DNA of 64,000 nt, taken from NCBI RefSeq assembly GCF_000524195.1, contig NW_020170405.1, positions 640,747 through 704,746 of the forward strand, in the 5' to 3' direction. This DNA is from Echinococcus granulosus. Its lineage: Eukaryota > Platyhelminthes > Cestoda > Cyclophyllidea > Taeniidae. How positions within the stretch are numbered: the stretch's first letter is position 1; each line of letters opens with the position of its first letter. The notes beneath the pieces were generated by a model. The model ran no database searches. It saw only the letters and a program-made list of their open reading frames with translations, and had not been told where the DNA came from. This document shows positions 12,901 through 25,765 of the stretch, one piece after another. A program made the translations under genes and the position numbers.

Positions 12901-15900
12901 CGCTAATAACTTCAACCAAAATGGAGCGCCGAAAAATAGCGAAGAAAACGGCAGCCCCAGACACGAGGAGGAGGTATTCATTCAGGCGTCTGGCGTCAGG
13001 TGACTCAACTTACAGTTCCGCGATGCCCATGTTGGGGGCGAATTCTAGTTTGTAACACTTGTGTCTGCACATCTCGCTTGCATGCAGCTTATGGCCCGCG
13101 CCGCCAAACGACTCTGCTATTAACTCACATTACTGTCAACAGGTTTGACAGCTACACCTATTCTGACGCGAAACTGCATTTGGAATGTACTTTCTCATTG
13201 TGTATAGGAATTTGCATTCCACATCCCACATTCCCGCAGTATCATATCTCAACCCAAAGAGGGTACGAGATGCATGTTTGAGAGTAAGCTTATTTAAGTG
13301 CCACCGAAGGATTCAAAACTTTTTTACGACAATATGCAATCAAAATCACATGCATGACACTGAGAAGTGATGTAAGCTGTGACACCTAGCATAACTTCCT
13401 CTGAAATCAGTCGGAAAACTCGTAGGGTTCATTTAAATTTGTTTAAAAAGCCTTTTTCAAGCTTAGGTGTCAAGAGCGCTCAAGTTCATACAGGCAAAAG
13501 GGTGTTTTTGCTTATTCCCTGTCAGCCTAGGGCTCTCTAATCTGATACACGAGAAGGAGCGGGTAGTCGACTGAAGGTGTAATGCAAGACTTCTTTTACT
13601 CCATTTTCTTATGACAAGCCGGAACCAAGTTGAAGTAGATTGTTGCATAAGAAGTTTTGATCCCAAACAAAATCTCGTTACAAACCGATCTTTATTTATT
13701 GCGTAAGGAGGAATTTGAGGTCCATCCCGTCATGACTCGTGCTCTTTAGGCGTTGTGAATCGTCCATCAAATGCAATCATTCTTGGTGGTTGATACTCGG
13801 GTTCCGTTTGCATCCGAACAACAGTTGCCCACGCCACCACTAGAAACATCAATGCCACTGTCAGCTTTAGCAAAACGGTAATAACAGCAACAACAACTTC
13901 TGCATCGTTTCGTTTTGTGTGTGTGTGTGTGTAAAAACGGCAACTGTTATTTTAAACTTGCTTCTGCCACTACAGGAGGTAGCTGAGAAACATCCTTCTC
14001 CCTAAAATTACGCCCCTAACTTCTTTTTAATATCGAGATTCACCCACTACTTTTCCCCCTACTACTGTCTAAGCAATCTAAATGCGTATCTGCTACGGTG
14101 ACAGAATGATAATTTCGCAACTTAGTAAATTAATATGTATATATTCAAACCTTTTTGTCAACGATTCTGGAGGACTGACTGATTGCTCCAAATGAACACC
14201 TTGAGTAGCCAATCCTCCGACTGTACTGAAATCTCTCATATACTTGATTTTCATTTGTGATTTGGGTTCAAATCAATTCTATCCGTCAACGATTCTTATT
14301 TTCATCAAATCTGAAGCCTTTTATGTAAAAAAGTATTATTGCTGCGAGAAACTTGTATTACATCTTTTTAAAGATTCCGCTTTGCGACTTGCGACCACAA
14401 ATTCGGTCTGTTAAAGCTAGGCGACTGAAAACTCACAAGGCAGCTGAAATTTTCTTGCAGCTTACATTTTAATGCGAAAGACCACTTTTTCTGACAAATC
14501 ATTCAGAGTCCTTTTCTTGATGTCTCTTCTCACCCTACTGTGACGCTCAAGGCAATGCAGCCACACTTAACAAGCTGTCGACCGTTAAAAGCAAAAAATT
14601 TGAGAATATGTTGACTTCTGTATTTGATTTTAAAAAGCTTAAATCTATTTTGTCTGTGAAAAAGAGTTTCTTGTTATCGGACACTGTCAGGTTACGCTAT
14701 TCATTACTTGCGTTCCTATGACTGAATACCTTAAAAGAGATTGCGTTAGCAAAGACAGTAATGCCGCCCAAGGAAACAAGCTTTGCTTGAAGAAAATGTC
14801 TTAAAGAAATTAAACGGATCCGAATTTTTCCTCTCTGTAGTATGTGGTCATGCTATCTGGTATAGAGTTATTTACTTCTCTGTGTCTTCCCATCGTAAGC
14901 TATGAATAGTTCCACCTCAAATGCATGCATCACCGCTAAGTAATATTCAGTTACCGTCAATCCCACCGCGGCCAAAACAGTGTCGCATCGTTCTAGTCTG
15001 AGGTGATACCCCCACTTCAACGTAAGTAAACATAATCGAGACTTGACTTTCGGTCGATTCACTGAGGTTGACAGCACCGTTTGTGCGCCTTCTCGTTCCA
15101 CTGACGCGCGGGGAAGCAGGTCATTCTTCCTTAATTTGATTTTCACCTGTCACTTTCGTCTTCCGGTGGTTCGAATTGCCAAGAGTAAAACCGAATCTGC
15201 TTTTTATTCCACTAACTACCAAAAATTAACTTTTTAGCTATGGTATCTAATGTTATTTCACTGACCACAAAAAGGTGATTGCTTTGCTATTGAGTTTCGA
15301 GGACGTAATGTTACAAATGACCATGCTCATCTCAAAGGCTTCGGCAGTGACATCGTAATTCACTCATAATGGGAGATTGTACTTGATTTCGGGTAACTAA
15401 GACCTCAAGTTGGATCCTTTTCCGAAACGGAGAGAATTAGCACCTCGTACCAGCTTGTTCAAACTTGGCAGCAGAGCTTGTGTAAGTTGCTTTTACGCCT
15501 AAACTAGGGTATTATTAAACAATTACACACACTTTTTAGAATACCCTGACTTATAACATTGTCAAATTATAAGTTACATCTTTGTCACAACTTCCTTCTG
15601 CTCTTGTTGAATAATCTACTACATGCCCTGTGAGCTCAATATCAGTTGAGTTACTCCTTTCACTATCTTACGAATTGTAAAAAGTTTTAACAAAATGAAT
15701 TGTTCTTTTGCATATGATATCCTACCATTACAGAAGATGTTTTCCTTAATAAGAGGATGTCGGTAAATTGGCAGGCAAGTGGAACTTCTAGTGGAAATAC
15801 AAGGCACTTTAACCATACCGATGTACTTTGTAGAGGTAATAATCACTTTTAACGATGCTCATTGTAATCATGCAATTCTCCCAGTTGTATGCTATCTGGG

Positions 15901-18900
15901 TAATCGCATGTAGAATTGTTGAATAGTCTAGCAAGGCTTAGAAGAAGAAGTTTGAATTTTTGCTGCAATTTTGAAGTGGAATTATCATTGGAAATTTTGT
16001 TTGTTCTGTTTGACTTTATACATGGATGTAATTTCTTTTTCTTCCTCCCTCTGTCTCTGTCCCTCTCTCTATTCCTTCTTTTGCCATGTACCTTCTATTC
16101 TGCCCATTTTTTTCACTCTCATCCTGAATTCGAGCGTTGACAAGTGCATTGCATTGGTTTGCTGTGGAAGTTAAATTTGGACAACTGGAGATTTTGCTGG
16201 TGCCCTCTCTCTTCATTGATAATTTCAAAGCAGGATAACAGCTTACGGTTTAGCCTATTTTTAACCGATATCTTATTCCGAATTGCAACAAAATGCAAAG
16301 ATTGTATGCAGGGTATGGTGGACTCTGTCACAAGTAAAGTTAAAACGGCCAATGAAATACTTTAGGAGGAAGGAATTTAGACTGGTGGATGGCCCTGACG
16401 CATGCGTTTCTCTGCCTTAGACCTTCCCCATCGTGGATGATATTTTTATCTCACCACTTGCAAATGGCCCTCTTGTATTCCAACGACTTTACTTCTTTCA
16501 AATCACCTCCGAGAGTTGTTGCATACATCCCTCTTCGTTTTGCTGCACCACTTGAATGCACGTTTTTGATAGGTGCTAAATATGCAAACGCGTGTGAGGA
16601 ATGCAGCCTTGACATTCCGTTTCCTCATACCTGCAGTACTTTAATCTATTTTTGGGATTCGAAAGATAAGAAGTTATTGTTTGCTTGGTCAGAGGATTTC
16701 ACTGAAAGTGGCCACCTCTTTTTAAATTTTCACTTTGCAGGAGAGGAGTATCAATTGGCGATTTTATTGGTATAAACGGAAATGGAAAGATTTCGTGCAT
16801 TATTCTCCAGTCACTTTCACCACTCATTAATTGAAGTGATGCTTTTAGATACTGTGTGTAATAGACACATATACACATGTTTCCTTAAGTTCTATCAAGC
16901 TGTTTGCAAATAAACTTATCATTCACAATGTATGGTAAGTGCTTTGGGTATGGTAAGAGTAAGTATGTATACGTCGTAACGTTTACGATACCCAGTAGTC
17001 TATACCACAGCGACGCACCAATACATACTCCTAATATATACTACTGAAAACGCAGCTCATACCTCTCTGTACAACAAATATTTAGCTGAGCAATAAAGGC
17101 AAAAAAATGGAATTCCAATATTCACCATTAAGCAGTCGAGGCTTTAGCTTTACTCTTTATAAAAAATTGTGACCAGCAGCCAAAGTGCTTACTGCTTCTC
17201 ATTTTATGTGGAAGATATTCCCTTTAAGTGCCTACTATTGCACTTAGTTCACATTGGCATAATATGGATAATCAAAGAAACAAATAGAAGTAAACAAAAT
17301 CGGCCATGGAAGACCTATGAATAACCACAACCAACTCCAGATGGAGCATCTTCAAACTGCATACCAGATTGATGCTACATGCAGGCTAATATTGAAGTGA
17401 CATCCTTGAATGTCTACGGCAATTCGATACACTTTGTGGCAACTCAAATTGCTCTTTATCAATTTTTATAGGCCACCAGAGATTCGCTCCTTTTAATCAG
17501 GACGAAGTTATATTCAAAACAATGCAATTTTTTTGTTAGGCTTGGAATTTACAACTGTTAGCTGTCATTCTGAGGTTAGGAATTTGCCAATGGGAATGCT
17601 TTCAAATCACGTCGTATTGGAGGCTATACATGTTATTTTTTGACACATGGGGTGTTTTTCTATGAATAGCATTATTCACTGTTTTGACGGCTCTCATACA
17701 TAAATTCCTTTAAAGGTCGACATTCCACCACCTTTCCTACCATACATTAGGACGCGCATTTGCTAAAATCTTTGTAGATCTTGTAAAAACCCTTTAAACT
17801 TTGATATAACTTCATTTTTACAGAAGTGTAAGCGATTATGAACAGATATACAGACAAATACATCGGTTGGTATATTCGCTGGTTTTTAGGCCAACTACAA
17901 ATGTTGGTTGAGTTGGCGCCTTATGGAAACCTTCGCGACTTTCTCATGGATCGCAGACCACGCGCTGGGCAAAAAGTGATAAATCAGCCCCTCTCCCGAC
18001 TCTCCACTAGGCACCTTGTCAGTTTTGGATTGCAAGTTGCACGAGGCATGGACTACCTCACTAGGCTGAATGTGAGCTTTCGGGCAAAACCCTTCATGTG
18101 TTGTGTTTTCTAAGCGTTCTATTATCCTTGCGTGGATGTATGCTTCAGATTGTCCATCGCGATCTAGCGGCTCGTAATATCCTTATTGGCAACAGATTTG
18201 TGGCCAAAATAGCGGATTTTGGACTAACAAGGGCCGTCTGTGACTACTACAAGAAATGCAGTGACGTAAGTTGAATCATTTAGCCTTTACTTAACAATAA
18301 ATCCGCTTTACCTAGAACGAGCTATAATCAAGGCAAAGTTATTCGCTATAAAGAAGATTTTCATGCATTTTAACCCTTTTCGCTAATGAATAATATTTCT
18401 CATCGTTTTTACCGCTTTCGTACAATAAGCATCGTTACCCAGTCATGAGCCACATCAGTTTCGCCACGTCATCATTTGAAGGAAGCTTTTTGTATAAGTT
18501 CGGAACAAAAATAGTTTGGAACAGTTGGTCTAGTTTTTCATGCTAAGAGTCATCCTTGAATTGAGTGTCCGTTCTTCTTCGCAAATCCGTTCCAAGTGAA
18601 GTTGCTTATCGTAAGTAGTTTATTTTAGTTTCACTGTTGCTCTCTTTGGTTGATCGCACAAGTGCTTAAGTATATACATTAATACGAACATGTAATCTCC
18701 TGTCTTACTGCGACTAAAGACAAGTTGGATTTAATGAAGCAACTACTTCGCAGGAATTAATCATTGGTAGTAGAGCCGGAGCCAAGCATGTCATGTGCGG
18801 AGTCAAAAATGACCCTGAGCCGAGTCGCAAGACAGCTTTTGTTGCTTCTGTGGTCATAAAAGGTGATTCCTACCGGCACCCAATGGAGTGTATCTTTATC

Positions 18901-20882
18901 AGCATTTCACCTTAGATGATTTACTGAGATGAAAACGTCCAGTGCTCCTATGTTTAGCACAATCCACTATAAGCATGCAAATTTCCTAAGGTTTCTCAGC
19001 TTATTAAGATGAATAGCGACGATTAAGAATCTTGGATGGCTGCTACATTGCATGCAAAAGTTTATCGAGGTACAGTATTCCACATAAGCGCTGAAATTGA
19101 TATTGAGACTAATATGTAGAAAAAGCAATGAGTTAAAAGAGGTAGTAAAATTTGCTGTTTAACGCATAGTCGCCATTAGAAAATTGACCGTAAAACTTAT
19201 GGAAATTTTATTTACGAAATTGAAAATAGGATAGTTTGGTTGATTTATTGAGAATTAGGTGACTAAATGTATCAAAAGTAAGATCATTTTAAGGGTCGTG
19301 TAAGAATGTAAATTTAACTCAAGTCTCTGCGATTTGGTAGCGTTTTTAAAATACCATTTATCGCAATCATAATTTTTAAAGCCTTGTCATTTTCGTCACG
19401 ATTTTGATTCTAATTTATCAAATTGGTGCATGCAACGTTTCGAAGTACTTTTATCTTCAGTGTCGTTGAAAATGGTCATTTTTAATTATCCTATTCTCTT
19501 TTCTACCAAGCTGAGACATAAAAACTATTAAGCGTCAAGCGTTGATTATCAAATTCCTTCATCTTCAACTCGTGGGCTGTGGTCCATGACTTGATAAATG
19601 TGCAATAAATCCCAAAAGAAGCTTGGAAGTGCAAAACAATATATTAGTCCTCCTGGCAAAACATTAAGTTATTAAGGTTCCAGTTTTAAAACCCTAGTCA
19701 AAGAAAAAATTTGGGTAGGTCCATTTGCTCAAGTAATAGTTCAGATATCCGGTGTTTCCTGCTTCAAACATTTGGCGTTTTTTAGTCACACTTACTACTT
19801 GCAAGTAACGAGTAACATTACACGTAGATTTAATTATTTTATTTAGGGGAGACTACCAATCAAGTGGATGGCTCCTGAATCCATATTCGATCGTCGATAT
19901 ACTACTAAAAGTGATGTGTAAGTCAGCTGCATGCAAAGTTTTCATATCATCGCACTATCAGTAGCCTTTTATGACTGCTATATGGGTAAAATCGAGTGAA
20001 TCACATACAAATTTTAGACTTTATTAAAAAAGGTGGTTGTAGTTACTTTTTCGGTTATCAAGTCGAAAGTCATTTAAAAGTGTAGACTCTGATTCAACTT
20101 GTGAGTAAATAAGCTACCCTATTAAGTAAAGTTTTGCTAATGGAAAACCCTGCTCATGCTGAACCAATACCTTGCTAATTAATCAAGTGATCATGCTCTC
20201 TCCTTGCAGATGGTCTTTTGGAATTCTTCTGTGGGAAATCTTCTCCTTTGGTGGAACACCCTATCCGACCCTGTCAGCAGAGGCGCTCTTAAAGGCCCTT
20301 CAATTGGGCTTCCGGAATGAGCAGCCACTCGCCTCACCGTCGTCCGTCTACAATCTCATGCTCGCCTGTTGGTCTATCGACCCGGTGGCCAGACCCTCCT
20401 TCGCCCATCTCGTATCTTCCCTCCAGCAGGTCTACGATGACACCTCGGCTTCTTCCTCGATTTCGTCAGCGTCTTCCTCGTCTCTTTCGTCTACTTCTTC
20501 ATCCTCCTCCCGATCCTCCTCTCCCACTGTCTCCACCGTCTACTTGACCTTAAACAACACCATCACTAACGTCAACACTGACAGCAACAACGGAGGTCTG
20601 CATAACTACAATAACCAGGGCGTACACACCAGCACTGTCAGTGCCCCGATTTCCCCGTCGATCTATGAATCGACTGCCCCTCGATTGCCTCTCGGGGAGC
20701 AGTGTCCATCCTCCTCTCTCTCAGGGAATTTCCAAGGTTATCAGGGACCTTTGGGGCCACCGACAGGTGGGGGAAACAGTGTACTTGTAAATAATTGCTA
20801 TGCCGAACAGGGACAATACCTGCAAAGTATACACAAGGCGTTCTCTATGCATTGCAATTATGTTGTGGTAGGTCGCTTTTAA
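3976..20882 (+). CDS. FGFR: FGFR-like receptor tyrosine kinase, 5' end missing
   Basis: Nine exons with closed reading phase: 3976-4205, 6296-6452, 8133-8491, 9119-9428, 11176-11286, 17890-18071, 18149-18265, 19847-19917, 20210-20882 (about 736 codons). Exons 1-2 encode one Ig-like domain (cysteines in FQCRAE and GYLCVAS). Exon 3 holds the transmembrane helix at about 8201-8272. The kinase starts after a Gly-rich juxtamembrane stretch and shows the loop [10 protein letters not shown], lysine in [15 protein letters not shown], paired tyrosines in DYYKK, and [10 protein letters not shown]. The intracellular start '[11 protein letters not shown]' and 'GACTQNG' are typical of FGFRs. It should act at the plasma membrane as a dimerising growth-factor receptor. 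The C-tail is serine-rich. A good donor (gtaggt) at about 20869 lies just before the stop, so a further exon is possible. Introns reach 6.6 kb and contain nothing I recognise apart from the simple repeats listed. Confidence 0.9.
5594..5609. repeat. Perfect 16-bp palindrome in FGFR intron
   Basis: ACACACCTAGGTGTGT reads the same on both strands. It lies in the first FGFR intron of this window. It could be a dimeric protein site or a chance CA/TG palindrome; nothing nearby decides. Confidence 0.6.
12828..12840 (+). repeat. Short (CA)n tract
   Basis: A run of CA dinucleotides inside the long FGFR intron 11287-17889. It is a simple microsatellite. Confidence 0.8.
13917..13932 (+). repeat. (GT)8 microsatellite
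   Basis: Eight uninterrupted GT units in the 6.6-kb FGFR intron. It may be polymorphic. Confidence 0.9.
16032..16082 (+). repeat. Pyrimidine-rich tract
   Basis: About 50 bases of almost pure C/T with CTCT and CCCTC units, inside the 6.6-kb FGFR intron. It is not next to a used acceptor. Low-complexity sequence is the simplest reading. Confidence 0.7.
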
Positions 20883-21475
20883 TAATAGTTTAACGCTATT
20901 ATTTGATGAGAAAACTACTTGACTGGAATTCTTATTCAGTTATTAAATTTCTACAACCAACTAGTCACCCTTGTTTAAGATCCATTAGTTGGACTTGTGT
21001 TAGTAACATTTAGCAAACATTTTTTTTTCGAAAATTTGTTTGTTTGACGAAACTTGTTTAAGTAGCAAGGACGGAAATCCCTATTAAGTGGAAAATCGTG
21101 GGGCTTCCGGACATCTCACCTTCCCTTGGTCATCTTGCACACCATAGACATTCAACTTGACATCATGCTGTGGATTACTTTAATTTCTAGATGATTGTAC
21201 CTTTGCTTAAAGTTACAATGAGCCTTCTTGTAACTGGAACAAATGGCGCTTAGTTTTGCCGTATATCCCGATCTTTAATGGTCATGGTTAAGTTAACCAT
21301 ATTGTACCTTTCTTCCCTCCGATTCCTTTGTTTAAAACTCCTCTTTTTAGTCAGTAAGTTTAAGAAAATTTTATTCGCAAAATGGGGGCTACATTCATTT
21401 AATTGATCAATATATTTTGCAATGTCCTTTAGGCGAAAGTTTATTCACCGCTAAAGGTGACAACAATCATGCATG

Positions 21476-21663
21476 TGTAGCGCCCGAGACTTCCCTGAAG
21501 ACGAAGGAAGACACAATACTCAGGCGGAATGTGTCGTCGATATATAAAAGGGGTTGGCGGCTACCGGCATGGCCCGGAGGCCAGGTCAGCCGTAGGATGT
21601 ACAATGGCTGGGTCCTAAGTAGCTCGTTACCGAAACCGGGAGTTAAACGATTAAAGTGCTACA
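21476..21663 (+). mobile_element. Solo LTR-like element with CATG target duplication
   Basis: The 188-bp unit begins TGTAGCGCCC and ends GTGCTACA, giving TG..CA termini. It is flanked on both sides by CATG (21472-21475 and 21664-21667). Internal blocks (gaagacgaaggaagacac; ggcatggcccggaggccag) match the LTRs at 40254 and 40711, but with many differences, so it is an older or different subfamily. It looks like a solo LTR left after recombination. Confidence 0.75.
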
Positions 21664-22948
21664 CATGTACCTAAAGTACCGGTAGATTGGCTTGAATTGT
21701 GTGCCAAACAGAAACAACTTTTAAGGGCTGGAGATATTTTGTATTACCCCGGCATAGGAAATACCAGTGGCGCTTCAGCCTCATTCCCTAATCTAGACTT
21801 ATGCCAAAAACAATCATTGCAAACTAAAAGCTAGATGAACTATTTGAAAAACAGCTGGTTTGACCTTTAACTACGAGCGGAAGTCTGCGCGTAGAAAGTG
21901 TTTTTATCTTCTTTGTAGCCCCCACGATCCAGCGAGTAAAGTGACCAACTTGGACCACGATTCTGGGACAAGTGTTTGTGCAGGGAGTCGCATTTTCATA
22001 CCTCGCATTTTGTACGGACCGCTACCCGGTGCCTTCCCCATTTGTTCCTCCTGCAGTCTTTCCGGTTCGCGCGATGGAGGTCGTATTTATTCAGTACCAC
22101 CACTACCGTCGCTATGCCCCATCGATTCTCCCCTTTTTTGCGTTCTAACATGTACACAGCAATGCAGCTAACCACATACCTACGCATGTAAGTTATTTAT
22201 CGTGCCTCTATGACATGCATCCACTGTGAGTGCCTTACCCAGTCTTCACTTTTTTCACAAAATACACTTTTTTAATGCAACCCACTTATTCCACCCGACT
22301 TTTCTGGCAGAAGGAATATGTAACGTCAATCAGTCAAGTCGAGCTTCCATGGTACAAATATATTTCGGTGTACTCCAATTCCATTGAAGCAAGTTTATGC
22401 TCGGGGGTTTCTTTAGTAGTTCATTTTTTGTGCCAGTGCGTGTAACCTTTGCGATTAAGCTGTTTGTTAGGGTAGAGGGATGATTATCTATTCAGCATGA
22501 TTAAAGAGGTGAATAGATAGCGGTACATTTAAGAGTAACTTCCAGGGCTCAATGTCAATAACTGAATTCACATTTGGTACTATAAAATATAAGGTTTGCC
22601 AATTTCCTGGAGATGTGGCGCATTGAGCAAGGATAAAATAATGGATAACTGAATCCAGGTAACATAAATGTCGACTTAAAAGTATCAGCGACCCCTGGCA
22701 ATGCTACGACAAATCGCTAGACTTATTACCGAAGTAGGTGTACAAACCAATTTGTGTATTTGTCACCTTAAATTCCTAAATGCTGGATCCCCCCAACAGA
22801 ATGTAAATTAAAGGCTTTGATATGGAAAGCTGATTTTCCCAAAGAACGGTGTGTACTTTTGTTACCTATTATCTGGCTTGCGGTTTATGTATTAACAAGT
22901 ATGGTAATATACATAAGGAAGGCCAATTAGTTTAAAAGTTGAAGCTGA

Positions 22949-23143
22949 TTTAGCACCCTGGGACTTTCCTGAAGGCGGATAAGGGCCTAATACTTGCGCA
23001 GATTGTGTTTCCTTTACTTACAGAAGGGAACAAGGGTTACTGACATAGCCTGGAGGCTAGGCTACTCGGTTGAGGTATTGTGGCGGGGCTCCGAGTAGCT
23101 CCTTAACAGAACAGGGGGTTAAATTTACAAATAAAGTACTACA
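22949..23143 (+). repeat. Decayed LTR-like copy
   Basis: It starts TTTAGCACCCTGGGACTTTCC, a degraded form of the family 5' end, and ends GTACTACA. The middle shares 'gaaggcggata' and 'gcctggaggctaggc' blocks with the 21476 copy. Flanking tetranucleotides differ (ctga and aatc), so no target duplication survives. Confidence 0.6.
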
Positions 23144-23786
23144 AATCCTAACCATAGCAAGTCGAGCCTTCTTTGAATCCGTAATAAAGTAAATTGCTGT
23201 GTAGAACATGTATTACTACCCTACGAGCATACCGTAAGGCGACTGACATGAGTGAAGATGAAAGAGGACGAAAGTGAAATTCACGCAGATTCAAGGGCTT
23301 TGCGTAGCTAAAAGAGAAGCTAATCATCGCATTATCTGGCATTAATTCTATCAAAATTATTAATCCTGGTAATGATAAAAAACAAGAAAGTCATTTAGTT
23401 CTGTACTGAATAAGTGCGACAAGGTTCATAAATAATGTCAAATTCTAGCACCCGCAAAGTGATTACCAAAATTTTAAATGAATATTTGATGCATAATTTA
23501 AGGATTTTGTGTTTGATTATGACTAATGAATAAACACGAATCCGGTACATCTTTGTTATTTTACTTCCATATAATTGTATTAAAAAAGAATTTTTTTATA
23601 GAAATGAGTATATGAGTTAAGGCTGAAAATTACCATCAAGGCCCGTATATTTTACTACTAAATAATGTCACGGCATAACATAGAATTGTAATTGGATGAA
23701 GTCAATTGTCATTATGATTGGGCAGTGTATCTAACCCATTCGTACATGTCCGTGTTGTAATTATTAAGCATTGCCATTGATTCATT

Positions 23787-25416
23787 ATGAGCTCCATCGG
23801 TACCGGAGTATGTCTCGAAACGCGATTTTATTCCACCTCTTTATAGTACGATCTGTCTGCTTCTCAATTTTCGCCTGAGGGCAAGGTTTTCCAAATTGAA
23901 TATGCATACAAAGCCGTGGAAAATAGCGGGTAACCCATTATGGTTCATATTACTTGGTAGAACTGCTGTTGCACTTAAAGGCAAAGATGGTGTCGTATTC
24001 GCAGTTGAAAACATTGTTCTGTCTAAACTTTATGAGCCTGGCTGCGTAAAACGGACCTTCTCAATTGACGAACACATTGGGATGGTTTGTAGTAATATCT
24101 GTCTTCACACCATTGCAGGTGGTAGCTGGTCTTCATTCAGATACAAAAGCCCTTGTTGAGATTGCAAGAAATGAGTGCACAAGTTACAGGGAGAACTTTG
24201 GGTCACCCATTCCTGTCAAGGTATGCAAACTCTAGTAACCAGCTCGCGTAGTCACTTTGTGAACGCATTTCGATGCACATGCATGCGTACACACTTTACA
24301 GCGCCATTAGACCTTTCGGTGTTTCCATTCTTCTCGGATCATACGAAAAGGACGGTCCTCATCTTTATGTCATTGAACCTTCTGGAATGTATTATGTAAG
24401 CTTGATGCTATTTCCACTTCCAATGTTCTGTATTCATCACGTACAAACCCTTGAGCTCAAACTTCCACCTATCCTCGCTTTTTATTGAATTTGAACTATC
24501 CGCATATACAGGATGCAATGAAGGGACAGATGCAAGTAGTTGGTCCCCTCATTCTGACAGTATTTTCTTCAATCGGGTTTCAGGCTTATGAGGGCTGTGC
24601 CATTGGAAAGGCAAGGCAAAACGCCAAAACTGAGTTGGAACAAATCAAACTCGGGGACATGAACATTCAGCAACTCATTAAAGAGGCAGCGAAAGTGTGA
24701 GAGTTTTATTGTTGAGCTTCATTTTCACCTTTTCGTGGGGTTTTTGCGGTTTCATTGTTTAATAAGTGGCTCGTGGTAAGGAATGTGTTCATGGTTCTAA
24801 GATTTTATCTACATTTAGAGGCACCGAGGTTATGATCCGTTACTCCTTGGTGGCTACCTTCATGCATACTTTGGTACATATCCCATCACTGCTAGCTGCA
24901 AATGATTTTTCTCTAGTATTTACACCGTACACGATGAAATCAAGGATAAGAACTTTGAATTGGACCTCAGTTGGGTTGGAGCCAGTAAGTCATTCCCATT
25001 TGTATCATTTTAAGACGTATTAATGCTTCACAGATCCATACCGTTTCAATGGTTTCGAGGAACATGGGTTACTACGCTTCCTCCAAAAGAACTGGTTATT
25101 CTAGCTTCAGTTGTTGTTGCTCACGACTAAAATAGCAGGTTTTCATTCCCATATTAATTTTTTATGAATCGGGCTCAGCTCCGTTTTATGATCTGGAATT
25201 AAGCTTGCTAGTCACTGTGGTTGCTGAAAACAGGGTGTTCTAGCATGAACGCAGGCAATCCTTTAAGCGGTTTTTTGCTGGTCAATTTTTGTATTTTTAG
25301 AAACTGACAGTCGTCACCAGGTCGTCCCCCCTGAAGTTCATCAAGAGGCCGAGGACTACGCGAAACGCTCTCTTGAGGAATCCGGTGATCTTGACGAAGA
25401 AATTGGCATGTTATAA
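23787..25416 (+). CDS. PSMA3: 20S proteasome subunit alpha type 3
   Basis: Eight exons with closed phase: 23787-23807, 23847-23929, 23961-24084, 24119-24220, 24252-24395, 24584-24696, 24917-24984, 25301-25416. They total 771 bases, 256 residues, against about 255 in human PSMA3. The start MSSIGTG followed by [20 protein letters not shown] is the conserved alpha-subunit N-terminus that gates the 20S core. [20 protein letters not shown] and [10 protein letters not shown] are also conserved, and the tail is acidic (EESGDLDEE). It forms part of the outer heptameric ring in nucleus and cytoplasm and has no catalytic threonine. The first four introns are only 31-39 bases. The neighbour at 25766 is convergent, about 350 bp away. 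Confidence 0.97.
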
Positions 25417-25438
25417 TATCTTTATGGAGTTTTTACCA

Positions 25439-25444
25439 ATAAAG
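25439..25444 (+). terminator. Poly(A) signal of PSMA3
   Basis: AATAAA lies 22 bases after the PSMA3 stop codon. The next 300 bases to the convergent coiled-coil gene hold no recognised feature. Confidence 0.8.
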
Positions 25445-25765
25445 CCCCCTCCTTACAACCAATTCCGTTTTCTGTGCCGATATTAAATTTAGGTAAAACC
25501 ACTTAGACACTTAGATTTGTTTCTGCATCCTCCTTCCTTATAGTACAGTCCGACACCCCTAGTCTACGGTGTACTTTTCAATCGCCTGATCCCACCCTAA
25601 ATGTGGAGCATAAGAGTGAAGGTTTAGAAAAATACAACTTTAAAACAAGCATTTAAAAACATGTCGCGGAGCGGGCCTTTAAACAGTTTTTTGAATGGTT
25701 GGTTGTTTCGCCTGCAGGGCTTCGATATCACTAAAAGAAAATTGGTTTCATTGACTGTGAGTGGC

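Larger units (their letters stand above)
20883..23786. other. Spacer between FGFR and PSMA3
   Basis: There is no recognised gene. The stretch holds the solo LTR-like copy at 21476-21663 and a decayed copy at 22949-23143. The open frames at 21860-22190 have no recognisable motif. Any FGFR 3' UTR or extra exon would lie at the left end; any PSMA3 promoter at the right end. I see no TATA-like element that can be assigned with confidence. Confidence 0.6.

Noticed and set aside
12590..13055. Overlapping open frames of about 100-124 codons on both strands
   Set aside because: They lie in the long FGFR intron, overlap each other, and include a (CA)n tract. No family features.
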